The notes beneath the pieces were generated by a model, which had not been told where the DNA came from, made no database searches, and worked only from the letters and a program-made list of their open reading frames with translations. A stretch of 64,000 nucleotides of DNA from Bemisia tabaci (lineage: Eukaryota > Arthropoda > Insecta > Hemiptera > Aleyrodidae): NCBI RefSeq assembly GCF_918797505.1, contig NC_092800.1, positions 46,703,022 to 46,767,021 of the forward strand, written 5' to 3'. This document shows, piece after piece, positions 49,915 to 62,600 of the stretch; position 1 is the stretch's first letter, and every line of letters begins with the position of its first letter. The position numbers and the translations under genes were made by a program.

Positions 49915-50596
49915 GATTGTTTTATTGATAACACTGGTAGGTAATCCACTTTAATTCTTAGAAAAATATGTTACTGTACAAAATTCACAAGAGACTGTTT
50001 AGGAAATATAAGACAAACAGACAAACATGTGACAAAAAAATCTTTCATCTTCAAAGAACAAAGAATGATCAGTTTATTGTCACCTTCCCACCAAAGTATC
50101 ACAAGCGCCATTTTGTCACCTTCCGGTCAAATTAACACAAGAGCCAAATAAGAACTAATATCAATAAGACCAATGTAAAACGGAAAGATTTAATCATGGC
50201 TATTATAAACACAAAAAGAACTTGAAATTTGGAATACATGTTTAGACACTCGCATCATCTGCTTTAGGTAATTTTTTTTTTCCTACTTCAAATAGTCCAC
50301 AAGTGCTAATCTTTGCGCTTTAGTCCCGTCCCCCCTCCATCCCTACATCCAGTCCCAGGCAACCATTATTTGAGACCATCAAACTTGGGTCGCCTGGCCG
50401 GGAATCGAACCCAAGACCTCCCGATCATAGAGCTAGCACTACAGCCACTACACCATAGGAGGCCGACCGACTGTTTTATTGATAACACTGGTAAGTAATC
50501 CACTTTAATTTTTAGAAAAATATGTTACTGTACAAAATTGACAAGAGACTGTTTGGGAAATATAAGACAAACAGACAAACATGTGACAAAAAATCT
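49915..50596. repeat. 128 bp direct repeats flanking a 425 bp segment that ends in a SINE
   Basis: 49915-50043 and 50469-50596 are about 95% identical direct repeats starting TGTTTTATTGATAACACTGG and ending ACATGTGACA. They begin with TG and end with CA like LTRs. No flanking target duplication or primer-binding site is evident. Confidence 0.7.
50320..50468 (-). mobile_element. tRNA-derived SINE
   Basis: Read on the minus strand, GGTCGGCC at 50468 is followed by an A-box-like TGGTGTAGTGG (50445-50455) and a perfect B box GGTTCGATTCC (50401-50411), then a non-tRNA body (GGTCTCAAATAATGGTTGCC). A second copy at 16046-16143 shows it is dispersed. Confidence 0.8.
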
Positions 50597-52604
50597 GTAT
50601 GTGAGGAGAAAAGTAAAGTTGAGTGTCCATTTTGGCGCTTGTGATTAACTGTTTTTTATTTCTTTGGTAAATTTAAATAAAATAATATTCAATGGATGTT
50701 TTTCAGGAAGTTAAAAATCATAAGGAAAACAGGGACTTATGAATCCCTTTAGCAACTTGAGGGTGCAAGCAGTGTTAAACATGACGATAAAATTTATTTT
50801 TTTTTTTTACATGATTTCCTTTGGAAAATCTATGAGAGAAAAAAGAAAAGGAGACTAATTGTCACAGTCTCCAACAGCAATTCATTGATTTTTCATGAAA
50901 ATTATAAGAACACTTCTCAAGTTTATTCGCACTCAATACAAGCTGAGTATTTTCCATTTCGTAAGTAGTGTATTTCTGTACCTCTAAATCTCTTTAGCGA
51001 CTGAATGAGAGGGTGGGTCAAAAGGGAAACTGTATTAAGATTGAAGGAAACAAATCAAGGATAACAAAAATTAGGATTCGTATAAAGTAAGTACCCTGCG
51101 TTCATGAAGATGTTACGATAATAGATGGTAAGGTGAGAGATGAAATGTAGGTAATTATTTATTCTCTTTCGATTCACCTGGTGAAATTCTGATAAAAATT
51201 GTATAATTTTACGAATATTATTTTCTCAGAAAAATTGAAAACACAAGAGCAAAAATGATTAGCAGTATGCTTTCTGTCCAGAAATATGACCGGAACTTAG
51301 ATATACAAAGGAGTTTTTATGAATCATAATGATAGCTCAACAGTTTTTCCTGCAAAATAGAGCAGAACATAAAATTAAAAAAAAATTGGAAGTATCAGGC
51401 TGCTTAAAAAAATAAAGAGGAAAAAAAAGGTAAAACCCTCATACAATATAATCTGCTGCATCACTAAACTTCCAGTATATTCAACTTGTTTATACCTTGC
51501 AAGGTTGTACAGGATGCTTAAAAAATTAAAAAAAAATAAATAAATAAAATAAGATGCGAGAGTAAGTATGTAGACTTGCACACAGTAAGATTTATCTTTG
51601 AGTAATTAAGGGGTTGAAATTGTTTCAATATCACAGACTAAATGAGCTCTGAGCACAACGACAGCTACAAACATCTCTAGCTTAAAACAAAAAAAAAAAA
51701 AACTATATTCTTTTCTAGACAGGTAAACATAAAATGCCTTTGATACTTGGACCTGCAACAGAAGTAGAAAATGGACATGATTAACATTTCTGATGGAAAA
51801 AAAGAAAGATGGTACATTTTTCAGCCAATTAAGGTAAAGGCCATGTGTCCTTGAGAACCTTTTTTGGCCTAATATTGGTCAAAGATTGAAGGTACTCAAG
51901 TTCAAGTTACAGGTTGTATTTCATGATACATTCAGTGTCAAAGATTGGGTCATTGCAATTTTTTCACGAGCACAAAATTGTCTGTTGCTGATGCTACATG
52001 TTTTTGCACATGATGAATTTAGTGAAATGTTCAAAGGAAAAGAGTAGGCAACTTTGTGCTCAGATTTAGATCAAACAGCATCAATTGCATCCAAAACAAA
52101 AAAAAGCTAAGTCTCGAATAGATGTTAAAAAGGCCATTCAGTGTTTCTTAGAGTAATTGGAGTGAGTCATGACCAATTTTGACAATCCTGCTTAATTTAC
52201 ATTGATTTAAGAAGCAAATTCGATTTTGGAAAGGTTAGATGTTTGCTGAGTGGATAACTGGTTTTTCCTAAAGAAAAAAAAATAAAAAAAAAACTAAGAA
52301 ATGAAATGCACCCAATTTTCGGAGTTTTTGGATTTTCTTCATACGGATGAAGACAATTTCAAAGAGAACTTTTCTGCAAAACACCCATTTCCCCAGTTTC
52401 TCGCTGAGTCAAGTTCCAACATCCTCCAATACATGTGTCAATAGTAAAACTGCAGGAACATATACCTCGTTTGCAACATTCAAAAACTTTGCTCCCATTT
52501 TTTTTACATACATCAAATTTTTCAGCAATTGCTTAAAAGCTTCATGGATTATTCTTTGTACAGAGAAGAAGAGTCAGGGAAGTTTTCAAACAATGACATT
52601 GAGT
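50597..52604. other. Intergenic downstream of Nelf-A, nothing recognised
   Basis: AT-rich with poly-A/T runs (50795-50808, 51690-51703). Some of it could be Nelf-A 3' UTR, but no end can be fixed. Confidence 0.35.
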
Positions 52605-53458
52605 TAGGGCTGTGCGAATATTCGCAATTCCGACTATTCGCGCCGCGAATATTCGGCGAATATTCGCTTCGTCTGCCTCGCGCACTATTCGCAAAATTGC
52701 GAATAATCGCGCCGTCGCGAATAGTGAATTTTTGAACTGACATTTTCAAATATTCGCGCCGTCACGAGGAATGAATTTTCAAATATTCGCGCCATCAAAA
52801 ATAACGAATTTCCGAGTGGTAATCGTGAAACGTTGCGAGGACCTGCGTAAGGCTTCCACTTCCACCCGAGACATCGCGAACGGCGGATCTCCTTTGATCT
52901 TTACCGACTTTGCCGAGTTTACGAACAGCGAGCGCGATTGCGATTGGGGGAATAAGCAAAGAGCCCAAATTAAGGATTGAAAGACACAGAAATTTCTGAA
53001 ATTGAAAAAAAAAGTTCATAAACACATTTTTATTTACAGCGAAAAAAATAAAATACTAAAATGTGTCTAGTGACCCTTCGATACTAGCTTGACTGCCCGT
53101 GCAGTTACCTTCGTATCCTGGAAATGCATACGTAACTGCAGGGCAGTCAAGCCAGCATCCAGGGATCTTCGAACAAATTCTTAACAGCCTAGGCTACTAT
53201 CATAGCATTTCATTGTTTTCTATGCAGGCGTAGGAGCAAATGGAAAATTCTTAAAAATTAGTCACATTTTTTTTGTCGACTTTTGTAATATTCGCGATTT
53301 TCACACTTAAAAAAGTCATTTCCAATTATTCGTTTTACTATTCGTAGCTGTGAATAATTGACTTAAATTATTCGTTATTCGCTTCGCTATTCGCGAATAG
53401 TTGCCGAAATTATTCGCTATTCGCTTCGTTCGGAAAATTCACTATTCACACAGCCCTA
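52605..53458. mobile_element. hAT-type non-autonomous element just downstream of Nelf-A (TSD CATTGAGT)
   Basis: 854 bp. Termini TAGGGCTGTG and CACAGCCCTA are flanked by a perfect 8 bp duplication CATTGAGT (52597-52604, 53459-53466). The subterminal regions are built of ATTCGCGAATATTCG-like repeats. Starts about 180 bp past the Nelf-A stop. Confidence 0.92.
53029..53034 (-). terminator. Possible Nelf-A poly(A) signal inside the hAT element
   Basis: AATAAA on the minus strand, about 605 nt after the Nelf-A stop. None occurs between the stop and the element. Other AATAAA sites lie further on, so usage is uncertain. Confidence 0.3.
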
Positions 53459-53638
53459 CATTGAGTATTTTTTCATTAAAAAAATGAAGTATGGAAAACA
53501 GAGGAAACATTATCCTGCAGTCTCATCTTCGATATATAATGACGTATGAATAATATTTGCTTGTGATCTAACCTATTTTTTGGAGTGAACAAAGTAGGAT
53601 ATAAACCATTTTCAGAGGTAACACAAGACTTACATTCT

Positions 53639-56600
53639 TTAGTGTGGATGGTTAGCCTGGGCTGCGGCTTGAGCAGCTGCTGCCGCTGCAGCCGCTGCTC
53701 TTTGCTGCGCCAGTTGGTTGGCATCAATGTTGCGGAACTTTTTGATCCGTTTCCATTCACCAGTGTTGTAATTCATTTGGAAGTGGGTTTCCACCAACAT
53801 CGTCAAGTAAGTCTTGTCTTGCTGAAGGACATTTTCCAAGTTTTCACTCAATTTAATTGTCACGATGTTACCCAACTGCGGACATGGATTCTCTGCAATC
53901 AAATGAACACACAATGAAGTTGATTGACGTACGTTTTGATGAGGTGTTTTAGTATTACACCTACAGAAAAAACCAAAAACTGTTTCAAAATATTACTTAT
54001 GGCAAGGTCTTTAAAAAGATTAAGAGATGAAAAAAAGTTGATATTTTAATCATATGATCAGCAGGTCAAATTTTTTTGCTGCTCAACTTCAAAAATAAGA
54101 AAAATCCTGAGAGATAATAACAATTATTTTCAGTCTTGAAAAATATAAATATCTATATTTCATGACACCTATACACATTATTTCCGACCACAGAAACAGG
54201 AAAAAACGAGGTCTCATGCTTAAACACTCACATTTGAGATATTGATATAACAGCTTAGAGTGGCGGTTCATGGATATCTTAGCACGAAAAAGCACAAAAG
54301 TGTCAAAGCAAAATGCAATTATAATATTAAGGCTACAGTTCAAAAACTGTAGTCCTAAAAATAAGCCATTTCAATTCTTAATACACATGGCTAAAGTTGA
54401 AAAATGCAAAAATCAGTTTGCAAATTTGTAAGTTTCAGCTCATATTTTATCTATTTAAAGAAAAATCAACCAACAAGTTCAATTGAAATTTCCAGAAAAT
54501 TTTCTTCTTTACCGACAAAAATCACTCAAGAGTCTAAAGAGAACGCATTGATTAAATTTTCTTTGAAATAACATGAGGTATAATTGGAGATCTTTAAACG
54601 ATGCGAATTTAGATACCTATTTTTTTGCATCTAGCCATCGATGAGTCAAGTTACAGGTTCAGAATTTAGAATTAAAATGCACCTTTATGCACTCCCTGGA
54701 CACAAAACCTAACTAACAGGCTCACAACTTCATCCTAGGGATAGAAGAGGAAATTTGCTAAAAACTGGAATCTCTAAATACAAAACTTGAAATAAATTGA
54801 AAATGAAAACCGAAAATGTGTCTACGCACTCTTGCCGCCTCAGAGGATTCACAATGCATCAATTCATATGAAAGATTTATTTTACATATAAGTGAGAAAA
54901 AAATAAAATGAGGTTTGCTTCATGTTTCAAATTAAAACTTTCAGCTAGAGAAATTAATGAAGTTTTAAAGTATAAAGAGATTATACAAGCAATTGTAAGA
55001 GATTTCTATTGTAATGATAGGAACTGATTGGTATACCTCTTGAACCAGCCATGAAACCAAGAATTAGGGCTTTTTCCGGTCTTGTGACCTTGTTTGCTGT
55101 CTGGAACATCTCTTGCGCTTCTATCATTTGCTCCCTCTGAAAAATATCAAACTTGAGGTTAAAAGAAGAGGGATTTTTAACATACAACAGGAAACACTTT
55201 CAGGAAGAAGTTTGTACAGAAGAAAATTCAGTGAACTAGAGCAATGCCTTAAACAGTGTCTTCTAGTGTCACAAACAGAGTGACATTTGGACACTTTCTT
55301 TTCATTTTTATACATTTTAAATGGAAAAAGCGGTTTCTATTATTGTGTCACTTTGTCTTGTAATAACTGGAGGGCCTGTATCAGTGCACTGAGGAGGCAA
55401 CGTTCAATTATCAACAATTTGCACTCTGACACTTGCGTTGAAGATATTTTAATTATAATTTCTTTAATAAAGTTCCCGTAAACATTTTTCAGGCTTTAAA
55501 TAAAGTCAACTCACTGTAAGGGCCAAATTGGTCTGTTGCGAGATGCTGGGTGGTGCAATGGTGAGCTGAGTAATGTGAGGAGATCTGAAGATGACGTTCT
55601 GAACGGTTGGCTGCGTTTGTTGAGGTGTTGATGCTTGTAGCTGCGAAGTTTGCGCGGAAGAGACTTGAGTCAGCGTTGTCAACTGCGGTTGAGGTTGCGG
55701 TTGCTGTATCTGCGATTGTTGTTGCTGTTGCTGCTGGTGTTGTGGTTGCGGTTGCTGTTGTGATAGTTGTTGATGCGTAACTAGATGCGACTGTGGTTGA
55801 ACGATAGTGGAAGCCACAGAGCTTGGAGTTTGCGGAGAAGTCATTATAACTTCTGTTTTGATTGATACTGGTGGGGTTGCACTGACATTTGTGGTTGCTA
55901 TTAGAAGAAAAATAAGGATGATCAGAGACTCAGTGAAATACTGAATAGAAAAACACATTCTAAATGAGTTTTTGAGACTTATGATTGATTTAAATTGGCA
56001 ACAATTATGAGAATAAAACAAGGCATCTCATTTCCAAAAATGTGGTAGGATAGAAAAAATGTATTCCATTTTTAAAAATTCCTCTTTAAAAACTGACACA
56101 TAATCCAAGGGATCATCAAGGGAAGTTTTTGCTCAATCAATATTATTTGGGTAAAATCCTCTGATTTTTGTTCAGATTACGTTTACCACCAAGGGATCAA
56201 ATCCATTACGATGTTTTCAAAATTGTAAAACTTTTTATTTTTCAGGAAAGCGCCTCAAAGTTTGAGTTGTTTTTATTTTACCATCAATAGATTTTTATTG
56301 TTAAGTAAAGCAAATCCTGTAAGTTTCATAATTGTACGAGAATTAAGTTTTCTTTACGCTAAAGAAAAAGATGCATGATTTCGAAAACACCGCAATAGAC
56401 TAGGCTTTGTTCTTAATTTCAAAAAGACAGAACAACTGAAATGGACAATACGATTCTTCACTGCTGTTTGATTTGACGGCATGGTCTGCCTCCAATGTAT
56501 CTTGAATTTATTTGATTACTTCAGGAAATAAAATATGCCATCAATTCTAAGAGATAAATTTCACAAAACTGGAGAGAAACTCACGTTCTTTAATTGGTGT

Positions 56601-59600
56601 CGTGACCGTCATTGGATTAGAAGGTGTTGGTGGAGCGTAGACACCAGGGGTTGCTGGGGGTTGCAAGGGTGTTGGAGGATTGAGAGGTGTCAACCCTGCT
56701 GCGTAATCAGGTGTTGCAGGCGTGGCAGGTGCTGCTGTGACCTGAGTCGCAGGTTGAGCTGCTTGTGCCAATTCAGCTGCACGTTTTGCATCTTCCAATT
56801 CTGTGGGCATTTCCAAAAACAAAGACATGTAAGTAAAGCTTCGATAGGAGAAAGACAGTATTTATATTAGTGAAACAGGATTAATTGAACACACAAATGA
56901 ATAGACTAATCAATGCAACATGAAAAGACAAAGTTTGAGAATAAACCCTTTTGATACTATGAGCTATTTTTTTTTCTTTTATAACAGGAAACTTAACTAC
57001 CTTGCGCCTTTAGGCGTTCTGTGAATTTATCCTCTATTGTAAAAAAAATGATCACGAAATTTCAGCTTTAAGTGTTGGATAGTTTTCTATTAAAAAAAAA
57101 AATAAAACACAAGAGAAATTCAGGGAATGTCTTCAATTGTTACTTTAGTTGATTCCCATTAAATTCATCTAATTTTTCTAAGGCGTATTTTTTAGATGAG
57201 GTACTTTTGTCAAACTAGATACAAAAATCAATGTTTGAATTTTGAAAGAAAAATAATTCCTGGTATATTAAAAAATGAGACAAGAAAAAATACTAAAAAT
57301 GTGGCCTGAACAGTGACAAGGTGGTAGAGTAGTGCTGTGTCTCACTATTCTGCAAAAAAATAAAGGCAAAAAAAATCCAAAAATTTTCATTATGTTGCAA
57401 AAGTGTATGCAAAAATTTAAATTGGAAAAGATTTTTGAATCTAATAAAAATGCAGCCTTGATTTGGCAGCAGAATAATTTGAAGCTAGCACTATACTACC
57501 ACTTTGTTACCAAAAAGAATGAGTTAGGAGCCGTTTAATTCATTTTTGGGAGAAAAATTCTACTCCAATTCCCTCTTCGAAATTAAATCCATTGAGTACA
57601 TACGACCTGGTAATGGCGTTGACAGAGCCCTGTCTTTACGGTCAAAGATTACATTCTAGTGTTCAATATTAAGGATATGACCCTTGATTAGATCCACTCT
57701 GTCATGAAAAAATATAGTTGCCATTTTCTTGGCTCTGGTTACATGAGTACAGTATTTGTTTGATGAGGTAATTTCATGTTGTCTCACATGTCAGTGAAAT
57801 TGCATTTTAACCCAACATTTTTGCGCCTTAACCTTGGAAATTATTTAAATTTCACTTCCTTCCCATCCGCACTAGATTATTTAGCTGCAAATTCAAAACA
57901 GTCATAATTCAAAACATTCAGTTATAACATTCGCAGGTAAGGCAAGAAAGAGACAGTAATTTTCATTGGTCAAGGTTCAATTTGGATTGAACATTTTGGA
58001 CATTTTATGGGTCAAAATGTTTGTAAAATACCTGATGCAATGGCCTGAATGTTGAGATCTTCTGCACCGAGGTAGTTTTGCAAAAAGACTGTTTTAAGTT
58101 GACTGAGTAATGTTACTTTTATATAAAAACTTAAACAGCAGTATCTAGAACGAAGAAAGTGAAACTATACCTTGCATCCTTTTCCGCTTTTTAGCTTGGG
58201 CATATCCTATAGGTTGCTCCGTGATATCTAACAGTTTGATACCACCATCTTTCCGAATCGAAGGACCTCTCGGTAAAACTGGAGAAGCTGTTGGCAAGGA
58301 TCTGAAACCGCCGCCATCTGGCACTCGACTTGGAATTCCTTTCAACGGAGCTAAACACAAACAAAAAAAGTTAGAATGGGCAGAGAAGAAGCACAATGGG
58401 TCAGTGGCACCTTTTATCTTTTAGTCCATTTTCTCAAAGTATCCAGTGGACCAAGCTTCTAGGAATTTATTCAGATTTTTTTTTAACTCTAAATGACAAA
58501 AGAGCCCTGTTTTGAACATACCAAAAATGGAGCCCATTTGACATGATATTTTTGGCCACTTCTTAAGACAAAGCCAGGAAGGGAAAATGGCATTGGCTAA
58601 TTGGTTGATCTCAACTTCAGGCATCGCTTTGCTACGTCAACTCGACTGGCCAATTTTAATTGGTTGGATTTGAATTATCTATTTCTCTCCGAAGAAATGA
58701 TTTTTTTAACATTAAATGAATTTTTTTATTTTTTCACAAAATTTTATGTAGGAAAAACTATACTACTTACTTGCAAAAATTCTTTGCCAGAGTAAAAATA
58801 AACCAAAGGAGCAAACATATGAATGAATCAGGCAGAGTATTAGTTTAATCTACTTCATAACATGTTAAATTAAACTGTTGATGACTGATAATCAACATAC
58901 TGTTGATTTCATCAACCTACACAGTTCGGTAATTGGCCTGTCTTGAGTAGCAGCTGAAGCAATTAGAATGGTTAATGCTTTTGGTGACTTGTTTGGTGAG
59001 TCTGCTGCAAATAGTTGCTAAGCAAAAAAGAGGAATTGATATTTAAATTGCTCAAAAATCATGGCGAACAAAAAAGTAGACAACAGATGTCGATAGGTAC
59101 ATTCTAAAGTAGACTAAAGAATACTTCAAACATCCTAAAAGCAAGGCAAGGTGCCTAAATAATCAACCACATGGGTAAGATATAATCCTTAAAGATGGAA
59201 ACAGGGTTGCCAAAGAATTTGGAAAAATAAATTTCCTGATTTCCGTGATACATCTGGATACAATTTCCTGACGATCGAGGAAAAAGGACATAGTTTGAAA
59301 TAGTTTCTACGCGAAATTTATTATCCGAAACGTCAAACTCTTTCGAGAAAAAAAACAAAGGTGACTCAACAATTTTTCTCCAACACTTTCCTCATTTCCC
59401 CTTATATTTCCATGTTTTTTCTGACCTTTTAAAATTTCCTGGCATTTTCCAGTTTTCCTGGTATTCTCTGGCCTTACAAAATTCTCTGACATTTTCCAGT
59501 TTTGCTGGTATTCCCTGACTGTGGTAACCCTGCAAGATGCTATAAGAATCTTTTAATTGAAACATACTTGTATCAGTCATTTTCCTCGGCATCCCTCTTG

Positions 59601-62600
59601 ATCGAACGGGTACGGTAGTTGCAGCACTTTTCTTCAAATTGCTAGCTGCATCTGCCGATTTTTGCATGAGCTCAGCTCGCAGGGCAGCTGATTTAGGCTT
59701 ACGTTTTAATGTAAAGTGTTTCGGTGGTCCAGACTGAAACGAAAAATTAAAAGGAATATGAAATAGAGATGCCAAAAAATCAAAAGTGCCACAGAGGCTT
59801 AGCATTTCCCCATCAATAACGTCATTTTACACATATTCTACAGCGCACGAGTATTAAGATTACATTTTAAACTGTTAAATAATACTTCAAGTTTGCAGTT
59901 AGGGATCATGGTTTTTGTGTTTTAGCTGGTTGTTTACTTTACTTTCAAGCTCTTGGCATTGGACGATGTGATGTTTTCAAAACGAGGTACCTTTCCCTTT
60001 GCCAAGCTGAGGCCACAATAATAATTACTTGGTAATTATTGCTTACATAAACCTAATTTCATTCAGATGTTTTCCTTGCAACACTAGATATGAATTACTT
60101 ATAGCACTACACGCCATATTTTATCTTCAAAATTTCACAAGGAAAGTGAATCACATAACAGTCTGGAAATAAACTCTTAAACAAGATGTAATGAGATGTA
60201 TTTACAAGAAATATTGAATTGAATAAATGTAAAAAATACAAAAGACGTAATTTGTATAATTTAACTTATACTTGATCTGTGTTAAAACAAGAACTTGTTG
60301 ATATCCTGTTCAGAGGTTGATATCTAAACGTCTTATTATGTATATTGTTTCCTATGTAAAATTTTGAAGCAAATCATGTGACATTTATTTCTAGTGTGGA
60401 CCTTGTCTAGTTGCTGGAAAGAGAGAATTGTAACTGGTGTCTAAGAAAAGCAAGCAGGTAAAAATTTTGATTGATTCAGAAAAGAGTCTTAAGGCTTATA
60501 AAGTTTTGTAAAGTTTATTTTTTTTCATTATAGAGGTAATAAAGGTACGTAATGAGGTTACCTGTTGGCCAACACTGCTCACAAGCGCAGATTTGTTGAG
60601 ATAATGGCACTCCAACGGCAACATTCCGAGATCATTTTGTTTGCGCACTAGAAAATTAAAAAAATACAGTAAGCTGGTGAAGGGGAATAACCTGTAAAAT
60701 TAATGGATGAGATATTCATCATTATTGAACTTTTGATACTGGGAAGATATCAACAAGGAAACAGTCTTCAATTCCTCCCAAACATGTCTTCCTACAATTC
60801 ATTTTTTCTGACTGATTTTATCTTCATCCTTCCACAGGGCATGAGATTTGGCATTTTGATGAAAATTATTTTCTTCCTTTTTCTATAACAAATCAGAAAA
60901 AAACAGGAGGCCCTGATAATTTTTGAAATTTTCTAGCAGAGTCACACACTTTTGAATTTTGTGTGGGGTGAGGAAAATTTACCGAGGTTGAGGAAACTTC
61001 CATCTAATTTTTCTTCCAAAGAACTTTCTGAATGGGCCTATAAGCCTGCACTTACTTACAAGCATTTTAAATTGAGGAACTATTCTACCATGATAAGGTA
61101 AAATGCTGTATGAACATGCGGATGATGCAAAATTTCTTCTCATGAAAAATTCGCTTGTGAGCAGAAGTGTAAATAATTTTCTTTGAAATTTTCAGATGCT
61201 TCAGATCAAATTTTGCATGAAACTATCTAAGAAATTGGAGGAAAAATATTCTCAAGTTTCATTGAAAATGCATACATTATCAGGTGAAATTTGGCAAGAT
61301 CTCAAGGTTCATACTGCGTTTTTACTTAGTGTAGCAGTATTCTGATACTAGTTACCTGTTATAGTTCAACACTAAACGTTGAACCATCCTTTTAACAGTA
61401 GGATTTTGGAAGTATATAAAAATTGGTTTACACAAGGGACTATACAATTGCATTACAATCATTGAGGTAAAAGAGATTCAGAATAAATGCATACCCAATT
61501 TTTTTAAATCATTGACCAGATCGGAGAAAATTCGTTTATTCTCTTCTAGCTCACAGATGTTGGTATTAAGAGTTCCAGTGGCTGGGTACGTCTTCATCAT
61601 TTCAGCAAGCATCGAAACCCATTGCTCAGAATCAATTAGGGCAACCTCCAGTATTTCTTCTAATTCAGATTTCCACTGAAAACATAATAAAACAAGCTTT
61701 AATAATCTACTTAGAGATTTCAGAATTATCTTGGAGAAGAAAATAGAGGCAAAAATTTAAACTTAGTATTTTTCCGTGACAAATGAAATGAAATTCACTT
61801 TGGCAGCTTCCAGTCCTAAATTACAAACACAGCGTGAATCAAAGGCATAAAGAAGGCATACTTATATCGTAAAGCCAACCTGGCGCTGTGCGCTTGCATG
61901 AGTGTGCAAATGCGCGCCGTAAAAACCTCCCATCTTTCCCCCTTGTTTACAAATTTTAAAGTGGTCCTGGTTTTGTTACAATATTTTCAACCAATAAGAG
62001 GCACTTTATTATTAGCTTTTAGTACTCCATCTTCATTTCTTTGACATCAATCAGGAAAGTGAAATAAATTATTTTCATCACAGCTTCTAAAGATGCTGAA
62101 AACAAAGAACCTCAAGATAAAGGAGGATGTTACCTGTCAAGTCTGATACCTGATGCTGTTAACCTCAAAGTAGAAGCTACGCATTGCTTACAGCCCTCCT
62201 GAGAGGCTACACTCACATTTTTATGACTCTTTTCCCAAGTAACTAAAAACACTCATGATGCTTTCCTTAGCTCAGGTTGTGATATCTTTGAGGCGCTAGT
62301 AAACACGCCTAGGTTTCAGTAATCTTCAGTTAACTCGAACAAAGGCAGAAATACAAAAAAATCTACTATTGAATGTAGTCTGTGACAACTATTACTTCCT
62401 GCTCCCTTCCGCTGCCTGGTATTCATTTTGTGTTCTCGCTTGATACGCAATTTTGCTTTCTGAGTTGCAAGAGATCCACCATCTTGGTTCTTGCTTTTAC
62501 ATTCAATAATTAGGAGAAAGCATTGGGTGTCTGGCCATCTTTAAATACCCTGCCGACTGATTTGTAGTAAAATATTTGATTCGCCAGAAGAATCTAAGGG

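Noticed and set aside
50386..50468. tRNA gene
   Set aside because: A and B boxes are present, but the cloverleaf is imperfect and a second diverged copy with the same non-tRNA body exists at 16046-16143, so it is a SINE.
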